DNA from: Candidatus Omnitrophota bacterium
Lineage (GTDB): Bacteria; Omnitrophota; Gorgyraeia; Zapsychrales; Zapsychraceae
Direction: 5' to 3'
Assembly: GCA_015232535.1 (NCBI GenBank)
Contig: JADFZM010000005.1
Coordinates: forward strand, 1 to 49,452
DNA: 49,452 nt
Each line of letters begins with the position of its first letter. The first letter of the stretch is position 1. The notes beneath the pieces are model-generated. The model made no database searches. It was not told the origin of the DNA and was given only the letters and a program-made list of their open reading frames with translations. The position numbers and the translations under genes were made by a program. Below, one piece after another: positions 23,928 to 33,669 of the stretch.

Positions 23928-26408
23928 ATGCCTTATACCATCCACGAAATTAAAAGAATAGAAAAGAAATGGCAGGAGTTCTGGAGGGATAACAAAACCT
24001 TCAAAGCCGAAATCTTCGGAGATAAACCGAAATATTATGTCCTCGAGATGTTTCCTTATCCGTCGGGAAAGATCCACATGGGCCACGTGCGCAATTATAC
24101 GATAACCGATGTGGTCGCCCGTTTTAAAATGATGCAGGGTTTTAACGTCCTTCATCCGATGGGTTATGATGCCTTCGGGCAGCCGGCGGAGAATGCCGCC
24201 ATAAAAAGAGGCGTCGACCCGTCTTCCTGGACATATAGCTGTATAAGCGATATGCGCGAGGGTTTAACTAAGATGGGTTTTTCATATGACTGGGACAGGG
24301 AATTCGCCACCTGCGACAAGGAATATTATAAATGGAATCAGTGGATATTCCTTAAGATGCTTGAGCGCGGCTTGGCTTATAAAAAATCTTCTTTCGTTAA
24401 TTGGTGCCCGAGCTGTGATACGACGCTCGCCAATGAGGAAGTTATCAACGAGGAATGCTGGAGGTGCAAGGCAAAAGTCGAGCAAAAGGACTTGGATCAA
24501 TGGTATTTAAAGATAACTGCCTACAGCGAGAGGCTTTTGGACGACCTAAAAACTTTAGATAAATGGCCCTCTCGGGTGATTGCCATGCAATCTAATTGGA
24601 TCGGCAAAAGTTTTGGCGTCGATATCTGTTTCCGGGAAAAAGACACTAATGAGCCCCTTACGGTTTTCACCACCCGCCCCGATACGATTTTCGGCTGCAC
24701 TTATGTTGTCTTGGCCCCGGAGCATCCTTTGGTCGATAAATTGATCAAAGGAAGTAAGAATGAGCAAGACGTCAGGCAATTTATCGATAAGGTTAAAAAA
24801 GAAAGCAAAACCGAAAGAGCTTCGGCCGGGAATAAAAAGCAGGGTATTTTTACCGGAAGGTATGCAATTAATCCGGTCAATAACGAAGCTGTTCCGATTT
24901 GGCTGGCTGATTATGTTTTGATGGATTACGGAACGGGAGCGATCATGGCGGTTCCGGCACACGACCAGAGGGATTTTATTTTTGCAAAGGAATATAAGCT
25001 TCCTTTAAGGATTGTTATCGAAGACCCCAAGCGCCGCGATTTAAAGGAAAACGAACTCGAGCAGGCTTTCGTCGACGAAGGAGCATTGGTTAACTCCAAA
25101 CAGTTTGATGGGTTGAATAATATTAAGGCGATAGAAAAGATCGGTTCCTGGATGGAAGAGGATAAAATCGGCAAAGTCTCCGTCCATTGGCGATTAAGGG
25201 ATTGGCTGATATCCCGCCAGAGATATTGGGGGACCCCTATCCCCGTAATTTATTGCCCCAAATGCGGCACGGTCCCGGTGCCGGAAAAAGACCTGCCGGT
25301 CGAACTTCCCGCCAAAATAAGGATTACCGGCGAAGGAGGAAGCCCGTTAAATTATGTGAAAGAATTTGTTATCGTTCCTTGCCCGGAATGCAAGGGAGAA
25401 GCTCGGCGGGAAACCGATACCATGGCGACGTTCTTTGATTCGTCCTGGTATTTCCTGCGCTATTGCTCCGCGCGAAACGGGGCCCAAGTATTTGATAAAA
25501 AAGAAGCCGCGTATTGGATGCCCGTCGATCAGTATATCGGCGGTATAGAACACGCCATTTTACACCTTTTATATTCGCGCTTTTTTACCAAGTTCTTCAA
25601 GGACCTGGGGATGATCGCTTTCGACGAGCCTTTTACCCGGCTGTTAACCCAGGGGATGGTTTTAAAAGACGCGGAGGTCATGTCAAAATCGAAGGGAAAC
25701 GTAGTTGACCCGGATCTGATAATCGATAAATACGGGGCTGATTCGCTAAGGCTATTTATTCTTTTCGCAGCGCCGCCCGAGGACCAGCTGGAATGGAATG
25801 ACAGCGCTATCGACGGTTCGTGGCGTTTCCTCAATCGCGTCTGGAATTTGGTCGAATATAAATTCAAAAAAGAAGCCGGATTTAATCTCCCGTCCGAATT
25901 AGATAAGGAAGACAAAGAGTTTGAGCGTATCAGGAATGCAACTATAAAGAAGGTAACAGAAGATCTCTCGGTCGGATTGAAATTCAATACAGCGATAAGC
26001 TCAATTATGATTTTTATGAACGCGATCGATAAATATAAAGTTACCGACGATGACGCTCGCAAGCAAGCGATATTGAACCTTTCAGTTCGGACGATGACTC
26101 TTTTGCTGGCGCCTTTTGTGCCGCATTTCTCCGAGGAGCTTTGGCAAGCCTTGGGCGGCAAAGAAAAGACAGTTGCATTCTCCCTTTGGCCGGAATATAA
26201 TGAAGCGTCTTTGGCGCAGGAGTCGATTCAAGTTGTTGTGCAGATAAACGGCAAATTGCGCGCGAAGCTGGATGTCTCAGCCGATATCTCGGAAGAAAAA
26301 CTAAAGCAGTTTGTTTTATCCGACGGAAAGGTTAAAGATTTTATTCAGGACAAGCCGGTGCGGAAGTTTATTTATGTGCCGGGCAAGCTGGTGAATTTAG
26401 TAATCTAA
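23928..26408 (+). CDS. leuS: Leucyl-tRNA synthetase
   Basis: 'MFPYPSGKIHMGHVRNYTITDVVAR' (HIGH-type motif), 'VMSKSKGNVVDPD' (KMSKS-type), LeuRS C-terminus. Confidence 0.98.
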   Translation: MPYTIHEIKRIEKKWQEFWRDNKTFKAEIFGDKPKYYVLEMFPYPSGKIHMGHVRNYTITDVVARFKMMQGFNVLHPMGYDAFGQPAENAAIKRGVDPSSWTYSCISDMREGLTKMGFSYDWDREFATCDKEYYKWNQWIFLKMLERGLAYKKSSFVNWCPSCDTTLANEEVINEECWRCKAKVEQKDLDQWYLKITAYSERLLDDLKTLDKWPSRVIAMQSNWIGKSFGVDICFREKDTNEPLTVFTTRPDTIFGCTYVVLAPEHPLVDKLIKGSKNEQDVRQFIDKVKKESKTERASAGNKKQGIFTGRYAINPVNNEAVPIWLADYVLMDYGTGAIMAVPAHDQRDFIFAKEYKLPLRIVIEDPKRRDLKENELEQAFVDEGALVNSKQFDGLNNIKAIEKIGSWMEEDKIGKVSVHWRLRDWLISRQRYWGTPIPVIYCPKCGTVPVPEKDLPVELPAKIRITGEGGSPLNYVKEFVIVPCPECKGEARRETDTMATFFDSSWYFLRYCSARNGAQVFDKKEAAYWMPVDQYIGGIEHAILHLLYSRFFTKFFKDLGMIAFDEPFTRLLTQGMVLKDAEVMSKSKGNVVDPDLIIDKYGADSLRLFILFAAPPEDQLEWNDSAIDGSWRFLNRVWNLVEYKFKKEAGFNLPSELDKEDKEFERIRNATIKKVTEDLSVGLKFNTAISSIMIFMNAIDKYKVTDDDARKQAILNLSVRTMTLLLAPFVPHFSEELWQALGGKEKTVAFSLWPEYNEASLAQESIQVVVQINGKLRAKLDVSADISEEKLKQFVLSDGKVKDFIQDKPVRKFIYVPGKLVNLVI

Positions 26409-26471
26409 CCCCCTTTTTTCTTAGGAAATTATCTCGCTCGATTTCCCTCCCAAGAAGGATCTTATCTAATA

Positions 26472-26828
26472 ATGTTTTTCTTGAACAAACAAGAAAGGAT
26501 TTTTCTCTTTTGTGTCTGCTTCGGCTTGTTATGCGGAATAACCGCCGATATCCTGCTTAAAGAACATCCTGCCTTGAGGGATATCGTCAATTTAGTTGAC
26601 GGCGACCGGCTAATTAATAAACTTGACATCAACACCGCGACAAAACAGGAGTTGATTGACCTCCCCTATATAGGAAATTATACCGCCGAGGCGATTTTAC
26701 GTTACAGGGAAGACAAAGGGGCTTTTACAAACCTCGAAGAATTGAAAGGTATAAAAGGCATAAGGGAGAAAAACTTTACTAAATTCGTCGATTTCTTGGA
26801 GATAAAAGATGGGGAAAAAGTCCCATAG
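26472..26828 (+). CDS. ComEA-like helix-hairpin-helix protein
   Basis: 'LDINTATKQELIDLPYIGNYTAEAILRYREDKGAFTNLEELKGIKGI' HhH; N-terminal TM; next to comEC. Confidence 0.85.
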   Translation: MFFLNKQERIFLFCVCFGLLCGITADILLKEHPALRDIVNLVDGDRLINKLDINTATKQELIDLPYIGNYTAEAILRYREDKGAFTNLEELKGIKGIREKNFTKFVDFLEIKDGEKVP

Positions 26829-28374
26829 GCCTTTTATGGTTATTTTTATCGCTTTTGCCTTCGGAATTATTGCCGGAGAACATTTTTCCGCGTCGCCGGG
26901 ATTTATTTTGCCCGCGGCATTTTGCCTTACGGTTTTGTGTTTTTTCCTGCGGGGTTTTCCTAAAGCATTTGATCTGGCACTGGGCTTATATTTTGTTTTG
27001 GCCGGATTTATTTATATTCAGGACAGGAAGATGTTATCCCCGGATGATATATACCGCTCATCTAGCCATTTCTTCGGGAGGGAGGCGACAGTTGAGGGTG
27101 TTATTACCACTGACCCTTCCAGCGTAAAATTCAGAAGCGGCACCAAAACCTCTTTTGCCCTGCGAGTTCTTAGGGCCCGAACCTCATGGGGGGATAAAAA
27201 GGTGTCCGGTACAATATTGGTGAATATTTTCTCGCATGTAGATTTCTCTTTCGGGGACCAAATAATCGTAAAAGGCAAGCTTCACGAGCCTTTTGAATAT
27301 TTCGACGACAATGTATTTTCTTACCGCGATTATCTGAGGCACCGCGGTATCAGGCTTATTTGCAGTGTTAAGAAAATTAATCCTCCGCAAAGGGTTGGGG
27401 TAAAAGCGGCCAATCCTTTTTCGGCTAAAATCTACAAACTGCGCAATGCCCTAAAAGAAAAATTGGATCAATTCCTGACGGCGAATGAATCGGCTATTAT
27501 GCGCGATTTCTTGCTGGGCGACCGTACCAGCCGCCCTAAAATAATCGATGAGCTATTTGTTAGGACCGGAACCGTCCATATATTGGCGATAAGCGGGCTG
27601 CATGTTGTTATTGTTTCTTCGGTTGTCCTTTTTATTTTGAAAATGTTCCCTTTGGATAGAAGGATAAGCTATTTGCTGACGATCCTAGCTGTCTTGTGCT
27701 ACTGCCAGATCGCGCAATCCCGCCCTTCGGTTGTAAGGGCAACGATAATGATCTGCGTTATTTTGATCGGGCTGATAATCGAGAAAGACAGCGATATTTT
27801 AAACAGCTTGTTTTTATCCGGGTTCATTATTTTGTTGTTTAACCCTTTTAATATTTTTGATGCGGGATTTCAGCTTTCTTTTATCTGTGTCCTGGCGATC
27901 ATTTTGTTTTTTCCGGAGATACATTCCTTGATTCTTGCGAAGGTGCGGGCGCAGGGAATTTTTAGCAGGGCAGTCATTGAAAGCATAAGCTTGTCTGTAG
28001 CTGTTTGGCTCTCTGTTTTGGGGTTGATCGCTTATTGTTTCAGGATAATCACTCCGGTAACGATTTTAGCTAATCTTATTGCCGTGCCGATATCCTATGT
28101 TTTGCTTGTACTGGGGGTTGCTTTGCTGTTGGTTTCTTTCCTTAACCCTTGGCTGGCATCGATTGTGGCGGTGTTGGTCAAAATCTCCCTGAATTTAATG
28201 GTGGGGTCGGTATTTCTCTTGAGTAAGATCCCTTTTGCCTATATCAAGCTTAAAGGCTTTGATAAGTTCCAATTGTTTATCAGCTATTTAATTGTCCTTT
28301 TGATATTGTGGCTGATAAAACGGCTAAATAGAAAACAAAACATTCCGCTTAAAGATACCGGGCAGATGATTTGA
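26809..28374 (+). CDS. ComEC/Rec2-family competence protein (membrane channel domain)
   Basis: 521 aa; 'FLLGDRTSRPKIIDELFVRTGTVHILAISGLHVVIV' ComEC signature; no C-terminal metallo-beta-lactamase domain seen. Confidence 0.88.
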   Translation: MGKKSHRPFMVIFIAFAFGIIAGEHFSASPGFILPAAFCLTVLCFFLRGFPKAFDLALGLYFVLAGFIYIQDRKMLSPDDIYRSSSHFFGREATVEGVITTDPSSVKFRSGTKTSFALRVLRARTSWGDKKVSGTILVNIFSHVDFSFGDQIIVKGKLHEPFEYFDDNVFSYRDYLRHRGIRLICSVKKINPPQRVGVKAANPFSAKIYKLRNALKEKLDQFLTANESAIMRDFLLGDRTSRPKIIDELFVRTGTVHILAISGLHVVIVSSVVLFILKMFPLDRRISYLLTILAVLCYCQIAQSRPSVVRATIMICVILIGLIIEKDSDILNSLFLSGFIILLFNPFNIFDAGFQLSFICVLAIILFFPEIHSLILAKVRAQGIFSRAVIESISLSVAVWLSVLGLIAYCFRIITPVTILANLIAVPISYVLLVLGVALLLVSFLNPWLASIVAVLVKISLNLMVGSVFLLSKIPFAYIKLKGFDKFQLFISYLIVLLILWLIKRLNRKQNIPLKDTGQMI

Positions 28375-28389
28375 CAAAGGGGCCGCACT

Positions 28390-29364
28390 ATGATAAAGTT
28401 GGCGATGATGAATAAGACTATAAATATACTCATATTAATATTACTTAGCTTCCTGTTCGGTTCTGTTTGCCACGCTTTTTGGATATGGACCCCGGAAACA
28501 AACAAATGGGTCAACCCGAAGTACGCGGTCAAGGACACCCCTTTTGAACAACTGTCTTTCGGAACGGAATTATTTAACTCCGGAAAATATGACGAAGCTG
28601 TCAGGGAATTCCGCAAGCTTATCAGGCATTTTCCTAAAGCTGTCGAGGCTCCGGAAGCGCAATTTTTTGTAGCCCGCAGCCTGGAGGAGCAGAAAAAACT
28701 GTTTGAAGCTTTCAAAGAGTATCAGCTGGTAATAGACAAATACCCTTTTAGCGAGAGATCGGGAGAGATAGTTGAAAAGCAGTATAATCTGGGTTTGAAA
28801 CTTTTGGACGGCAAGCTTGGTAAAAGCGGTTTTAAGGATTTTATGCTGGGAAGGGATTATGACCCGATCGAGATCTTGAGGGCTGTTATTAAGAATTCAC
28901 CATACAGCAAATACGCGCCCGCCTCGCAGTATAAGATAGGGCTATATCTTCTTGAGAAAGGCCTCTACCAGGAATCGCGCGATGAGTTTGAAAAGCTGAT
29001 CAATGATTATCCGGCAAGCGAGGAAGCAAAGTTAGGTAAATACCAGATCGCTTTGGCGGACACGAAAAGATCGACGGAAGCCCCTTACGACCAGAAAGTG
29101 ACCGAGAACGCGTTAAAAGAGCTCGAAGAGGCCTCCGAAAGCTACCCCGAAGCTGATTTGTCCGAACAGGCCCAGCAAAATATTCTTAAATTAAAGGAAA
29201 AAGAAGCGGAAAGTAATTTTATTATCGCCCAGTTCTATGAAAAGCAGAAACAATTTGAGTCGGCTAAAATATACTACAGAATAGTCGCGGATAATTATCA
29301 AAACACAAAATGGGCGGCAAAAGCTTTAGAGCGAATTCAAACTATAACTCAGGGGAAGAAATGA
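28390..29364 (+). CDS. BamD-like outer membrane assembly TPR lipoprotein/exported protein
   Basis: TPR pattern 'ELFNSGKYDEAVREFRKLIRHFPKAVEAPEAQFFVARSLEEQKKLFEAFKEYQLVIDKYPFSE'. Confidence 0.75.
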   Translation: MIKLAMMNKTINILILILLSFLFGSVCHAFWIWTPETNKWVNPKYAVKDTPFEQLSFGTELFNSGKYDEAVREFRKLIRHFPKAVEAPEAQFFVARSLEEQKKLFEAFKEYQLVIDKYPFSERSGEIVEKQYNLGLKLLDGKLGKSGFKDFMLGRDYDPIEILRAVIKNSPYSKYAPASQYKIGLYLLEKGLYQESRDEFEKLINDYPASEEAKLGKYQIALADTKRSTEAPYDQKVTENALKELEEASESYPEADLSEQAQQNILKLKEKEAESNFIIAQFYEKQKQFESAKIYYRIVADNYQNTKWAAKALERIQTITQGKK

Positions 29365-29891
29365 AAGCCCGACTTTTTAGCCTATTTCCCGCTTTTTTTT
29401 TATTGTTTTTTATAGGATGCGGCTACACGACGAAATCAAACCTAAGCGGCAGTCTTCGCACCGTTTATGTCGATTCCTTTGAGAACAAGGTTGATTTTAC
29501 TTCAGACGGCAATAGAAACATCTACTTGCCTTTGTTGGAGGTTAAGCTCAGGAACGAGGTCATATCGCGATATCAATTTGACGGAAATCTGCGGGTCGGC
29601 CCAGAGGCGGAGGCAGATTTGGTGTTAAAAGGAAGTTTGAAGAATTATGAAAGAGAAGGCCTGCGTTACACCGATAACGACGATGTTGAGGAATACTTGG
29701 TCAGGGTAACGGCGGATCTGGAGCTCAAGGATAATCGAAACGGCAATGTTTTATGGACGGAAACGAATTTCGCGGGGGAGAAATCTTATTTTGTCACGGG
29801 GGTTAAAGCTACGAGCGAAGAAACCGCGATTTCCGGCGCAATAACCGACCTGGCCAGAAGAATAGTCGAGAGAACAATCGAAAACTGGTAA
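29361..29891 (+). CDS. LptE-like LPS-assembly lipoprotein
   Basis: Start at ATG 29361 (ATGA overlap with upstream stop); lipobox FFIGC; 'GCGYTTKSNLSGSLRTVYVDSFENK...LEVKLRNEVISRYQFDGNLRVG'. Confidence 0.75.
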   Translation: MKARLFSLFPAFFLLFFIGCGYTTKSNLSGSLRTVYVDSFENKVDFTSDGNRNIYLPLLEVKLRNEVISRYQFDGNLRVGPEAEADLVLKGSLKNYEREGLRYTDNDDVEEYLVRVTADLELKDNRNGNVLWTETNFAGEKSYFVTGVKATSEETAISGAITDLARRIVERTIENW

Positions 29892-29900
29892 TATGCGAAG

Positions 29901-30581
29901 ATGGTATATTTACTGATAGGAGAAGATAATTCCGAGAAGGATAAGATAATTTCGGAGTTTAAAGATAAGGTTTTTTCCTCCCCCGGCATCCTCAATTTTG
30001 ATTATGAAGTCTTGCGTTTTCCAAAGCTCGAACCCGCCGAATTAAAGAAATCTTTAGTCTCCCTTCCGGCGATTTCCGAAAAGCGGCTTGTTGTGATTAG
30101 GGGTATTGAGAAGCTCGGAGCAAAGAAGGCCGCGGATGTTCAGTGCCGGCAGATACTTTTAAATTACTTTGATGACCAGAACAAAAAAGCCGATGTTATT
30201 TTGGATTTTTTCGGTTACGATAAAAAAAACTCTTTCTTGTCAGCCCTAAGAATCAAGGCTAAAACCATAGAATGCGGAATAAAGAAAGCGCCGGACGCCT
30301 TTGAGGTCGGAAGGGCGATCGAAAAAGGGGATGCGCCTAGGGCTTTGGAAATCCTTAATGAGTTATTTTCTTGCGGTGAGGCCCCGGCCTCGGTAATAGG
30401 GGCGCTTATCTGGTCCTGGACCAACGAAATAAAAAGAAAAATACCAAAATCAGGTTATATAGACGGATTAGAGGCGATACAAAAAGCGGATCATAGCATT
30501 AAACGCGGCGGTTCAAGCGGTTTAGCCCCGACAGAAGCGGTAGAGATTTTAGTGGTTAAGCTATCGTCGCTAGCAATCTAG
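29901..30581 (+). CDS. holA: DNA polymerase III delta subunit (HolA-like, short)
   Basis: 'LKKSLVSLPAISEKRLVVIRGIEKL' and 'GEAPASVIGALIWSW...' pattern; located before rpsT as commonly seen. Confidence 0.75.
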   Translation: MVYLLIGEDNSEKDKIISEFKDKVFSSPGILNFDYEVLRFPKLEPAELKKSLVSLPAISEKRLVVIRGIEKLGAKKAADVQCRQILLNYFDDQNKKADVILDFFGYDKKNSFLSALRIKAKTIECGIKKAPDAFEVGRAIEKGDAPRALEILNELFSCGEAPASVIGALIWSWTNEIKRKIPKSGYIDGLEAIQKADHSIKRGGSSGLAPTEAVEILVVKLSSLAI

Positions 30582-30819
30582 CATAACGGGATTTGCGGCG
30601 GGATGCGGTGTTGACTTTGAGCATTTTACGCTTGGCGGCTTTATCCAATTTCTTATAAACCAGCTTCAGGTTAGCTTGCGCTGAGTCTTTGTTCTTCTCG
30701 TTCACCGAAGCTAAAAACTGCTTAATAGTATGCTTTAGGTCCGACTTAATATCTAAGTTGTGCATCTGTTTGCGGTAATTCTTTCTTAGATCTTTTATTC
30801 CGGCTTTTCTTTGTGGCAC
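30556..30819 (-). CDS. rpsT: 30S ribosomal protein S20
   Basis: MPQRKAGIKDLRKNYRKQMHNLDIKSDLKHTIKQFL...KLDKAAKRKMLKVNTASRRKSRYARLLA. Confidence 0.93.
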   Translation of the reverse strand: MPQRKAGIKDLRKNYRKQMHNLDIKSDLKHTIKQFLASVNEKNKDSAQANLKLVYKKLDKAAKRKMLKVNTASRRKSRYARLLATIA

Positions 30820-30867
30820 TTAGTGCTCCTTTCATTGAGAGTGTAAATATAGCAAAAAGGTTTTTAT

Positions 30868-32424
30868 ATGTCAACTGATAAATCTATACACCGGCAGATC
30901 ATGAAGTCATCGGCGGTTGTTTCCTGCGGTATATTGTCCTCGAGGTTGTTGGGTTTTATCCGTGATATTATCTTTGCCGGACTATTGGGTACCGGATTTA
31001 AGGGGGAAGCTTTTTTTGTCGCATGGAGGATACCGAATATGTTCCGCGATTTAATAGGTGAAGGGGCGGCGAATTCGGCGGTTATCCCCGTTTTATCGGA
31101 ACACAAACAAAAAGAGGCTAAAGAAGATTTTTGGCGATTGGTTAATGTTGTTCTGGTCTTGTTTTTTATCGGCTTATCCGCAGTGACGGTTTTAGGAATT
31201 GCTTTTTCTGGCCAAATCGTAAAAATGCTTGCCCCCGGATTTATTGCCGATCCGGGAAAATTGAGCCTGGCAGCCGATTTGACCGTGGTATTGTTTCCGT
31301 ATTTGATCCTCATCGGCTTGGCCGCTTACTTGGGGGCTGTTCTAATATCTTTCCGGTCTTTTTCCGCCGCCTCTTTCAGCCCGTGCCTGCTGAACATTTC
31401 AATAATCGTCAGCGCGGTCGCGGCAAGATTCATAAAAACAGAACCGGTTTATGTTTTATCTCTGGGCATATTGATAGGAGGGATACTGCAGCTTTTGGCC
31501 CTGTTGCCGGATCTTTATAAAAAAGGTTTTAGGCTCCAAATACCGCTTTCCTTGGCTCATTCCGGGGCAAAAAAGATCGGAAGGCTTTTAGCCCCGCGCC
31601 TAATCGGTACAAGCGTTTATCAGCTCAATGTTTTTGTCGATACGCTTTGCGCTTCTTTGTTCTTTTGGGTCGGCCCGGGTGGAGTTTCCGCGCTATATTA
31701 TTCCAACCGCATTGTTCAGCTGCCTCTGGGTGTTTTCAGCACTTCTTTGGCGGCGGCCATATTGCCCACTCTTTCCGATTTGCATATTAAGGATGATAAA
31801 AAATCCTTTCAAAACGCCCTTATTTTCTCCGTTGAGAACATGATATTCCTGATGCTGCCGATAACATTAATAATAATGTTTACCGCTTATCCGCTTATCA
31901 GGGTATTGTTCGAGCGGGGTGAATTCAACAGATATTCGACTTATATTACCGGATCAGCCCTTTCTTTTTATGTTATCGGATTGTTTGCTTTTAGCGCGAA
32001 TCGTTTAATAGCTTCCGCTTTTCATTCTATGCAGGATACGAAAACACCCGTTAAAATAGCCGCCTGGAGCTTGGCTTTGAATACGGTGTTGGTTTTTATT
32101 TTTATGTGGCCTTTTAAAATTGCCGGGATATCTTTAGCGAGTGCAATATCGAGCATTTTTAATTTTCACATGCTTTTAAGGGAGTTTGATCGCAGGCACG
32201 GGGAAACCGGCACAGCGATACGGAAGTTTTTGTTCAAGAACCTTATTGCGGTATTGGTTTGCGGCTCGGTTGTGTTTTTGCTTTTGAAGGCGGTAACGAT
32301 AAAAAATGATATTTGGTATATAATTTTTTGCGGAACTTCCGTTTTGATATTATATTTCATCATTTCTCTTTCCCTGAAAATTGAGCAGGCGAATACTATT
32401 AAGCGATTTTTAAAGCTGCCCTGA
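30868..32424 (+). CDS. murJ: Lipid II flippase MurJ (MviN)
   Basis: 'SRLLGFIRDIIFAGLLGTGFKGEAFFVAWRIPNMFRDLIGEGAANSAVIPV' and 13-14 TM pattern. Confidence 0.95.
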   Translation: MSTDKSIHRQIMKSSAVVSCGILSSRLLGFIRDIIFAGLLGTGFKGEAFFVAWRIPNMFRDLIGEGAANSAVIPVLSEHKQKEAKEDFWRLVNVVLVLFFIGLSAVTVLGIAFSGQIVKMLAPGFIADPGKLSLAADLTVVLFPYLILIGLAAYLGAVLISFRSFSAASFSPCLLNISIIVSAVAARFIKTEPVYVLSLGILIGGILQLLALLPDLYKKGFRLQIPLSLAHSGAKKIGRLLAPRLIGTSVYQLNVFVDTLCASLFFWVGPGGVSALYYSNRIVQLPLGVFSTSLAAAILPTLSDLHIKDDKKSFQNALIFSVENMIFLMLPITLIIMFTAYPLIRVLFERGEFNRYSTYITGSALSFYVIGLFAFSANRLIASAFHSMQDTKTPVKIAAWSLALNTVLVFIFMWPFKIAGISLASAISSIFNFHMLLREFDRRHGETGTAIRKFLFKNLIAVLVCGSVVFLLLKAVTIKNDIWYIIFCGTSVLILYFIISLSLKIEQANTIKRFLKLP

Positions 32425-32427
32425 TTT

Positions 32428-33669
32428 ATGAGCCTAAAAGAAACGATCCTCAAAATACCTCTTGTTTGCGGGGTTTATCTGATGAAAAGCAAACAGAGGC
32501 AAGTAATCTATGTCGGAAAAGCGGTTAATTTACGGCGGAGGGTGCAATCTTATTTTAAGGAAAATCATCCTGACCCCAAGACCGGTAAGTTGGCCGCCGA
32601 TATCTCTTACGTCGATTTCATTGAAACATCCTCCGAGGCTGAAGCGCTTATTTTAGAAGCGAGCCTGATAAAGAAATACGCTCCGAAGTATAATATCGAC
32701 CTGAGGGATGATAAGAGTTTTCCTTACATTGAAATTACAGGAGATGAATTCCCGCGGATTTTTTTATCACGTCCCAGGAAAAAAAACAAGACAAGCAAAT
32801 ATTTCGGGCCTTATACCGAGCCGCGCTTAGCCAGAGAAGCCCTGTCTTTGATAAGGAAGATCTTTCATTTCCGAAGCTGCAAAGCTCTTCCCGGGAAGGT
32901 GTGCCTCGATCATCATCTCGGCCTATGCGACGGGCCCTGCGAGGGGAAGGTTTCTAAAGAAGAATACAAGATGATCGTTAAAAAAATATCTTTGATCCTT
33001 GAGGGAAAGAAGGACGACCTTTACCGCGGGTTGAGTAAAGAAATGGATAAAGCCGCGCAAAATGAAGATTTTGAACTGGCGGCTAAGGCAAGGAATCAAA
33101 TGCTCGCTTTAGGGGCCTTGTATTCGGGCGCCAAGGACATGAACTATTATAAGGAAGCGGAACAGCTAAAAATGGTTTTAGGGCTTAAAAATTCCCCGCT
33201 GAGGATAGAGGCTTTTGATATTTCAAATACAATGGGCGCTCAATCGGCGGGTTCGATGGTATCTTTTTTTAACGGTAAGCCTGATAAATCAAACTACCGG
33301 CGTTTCAGGATAAGGGAAACCGAGGGGATAGATGATTATAAGATGATATCCGAAGTTGTTCGACGGAGATATAAGAGGGTCAAAGAAGAAAAAGGCCTTC
33401 TCCCTGATTTGATCGTTATCGACGGTGGCAAGGGCCAGCTTTCCGCGGCGCAAAAAGAATTAGCGGCCCTGGAATTGAATGTTCCCATGGTTTCTTTGGC
33501 TAAACAGGAAGAAGAGATATATTTGCCTAACAAATCGCGTCCCGTTAAAATGCCCCCGGATTCTTTGGGATTGCAGCTTCTGCAAAGAGTGAGGGACGAG
33601 GCCCACCGCTTTGCTTTGGGGTATCACCGGAAGCTCAGGTCAAAAAATGTTTTTAAGATTGGGGTATAA
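32428..33669 (+). CDS. uvrC: UvrC-type excinuclease subunit, shortened form
   Basis: GIY-YIG domain (GVYLMKSKQRQVIYVGKAVNLRRRV), Cys cluster, UVR motif (FELAAKARNQM), RNase H-like domain (IEAFDISNTMG...LIVIDGGKGQL...RDEAHRFALGYHRKLR); 413 aa. Confidence 0.9.
   Translation: MSLKETILKIPLVCGVYLMKSKQRQVIYVGKAVNLRRRVQSYFKENHPDPKTGKLAADISYVDFIETSSEAEALILEASLIKKYAPKYNIDLRDDKSFPYIEITGDEFPRIFLSRPRKKNKTSKYFGPYTEPRLAREALSLIRKIFHFRSCKALPGKVCLDHHLGLCDGPCEGKVSKEEYKMIVKKISLILEGKKDDLYRGLSKEMDKAAQNEDFELAAKARNQMLALGALYSGAKDMNYYKEAEQLKMVLGLKNSPLRIEAFDISNTMGAQSAGSMVSFFNGKPDKSNYRRFRIRETEGIDDYKMISEVVRRRYKRVKEEKGLLPDLIVIDGGKGQLSAAQKELAALELNVPMVSLAKQEEEIYLPNKSRPVKMPPDSLGLQLLQRVRDEAHRFALGYHRKLRSKNVFKIGV

Noticed and set aside
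23826-24155. 109-aa minus-strand ORF ending VILSEAKDLL
   Set aside because: Antisense to the leuS 5' end and extends through the palindromic repeat; LSEAKDLL is a by-product of the repeat sequence.
25529-26161. 210-aa minus-strand ORF inside leuS
   Set aside because: Antisense to a well-supported housekeeping gene, no family resemblance.
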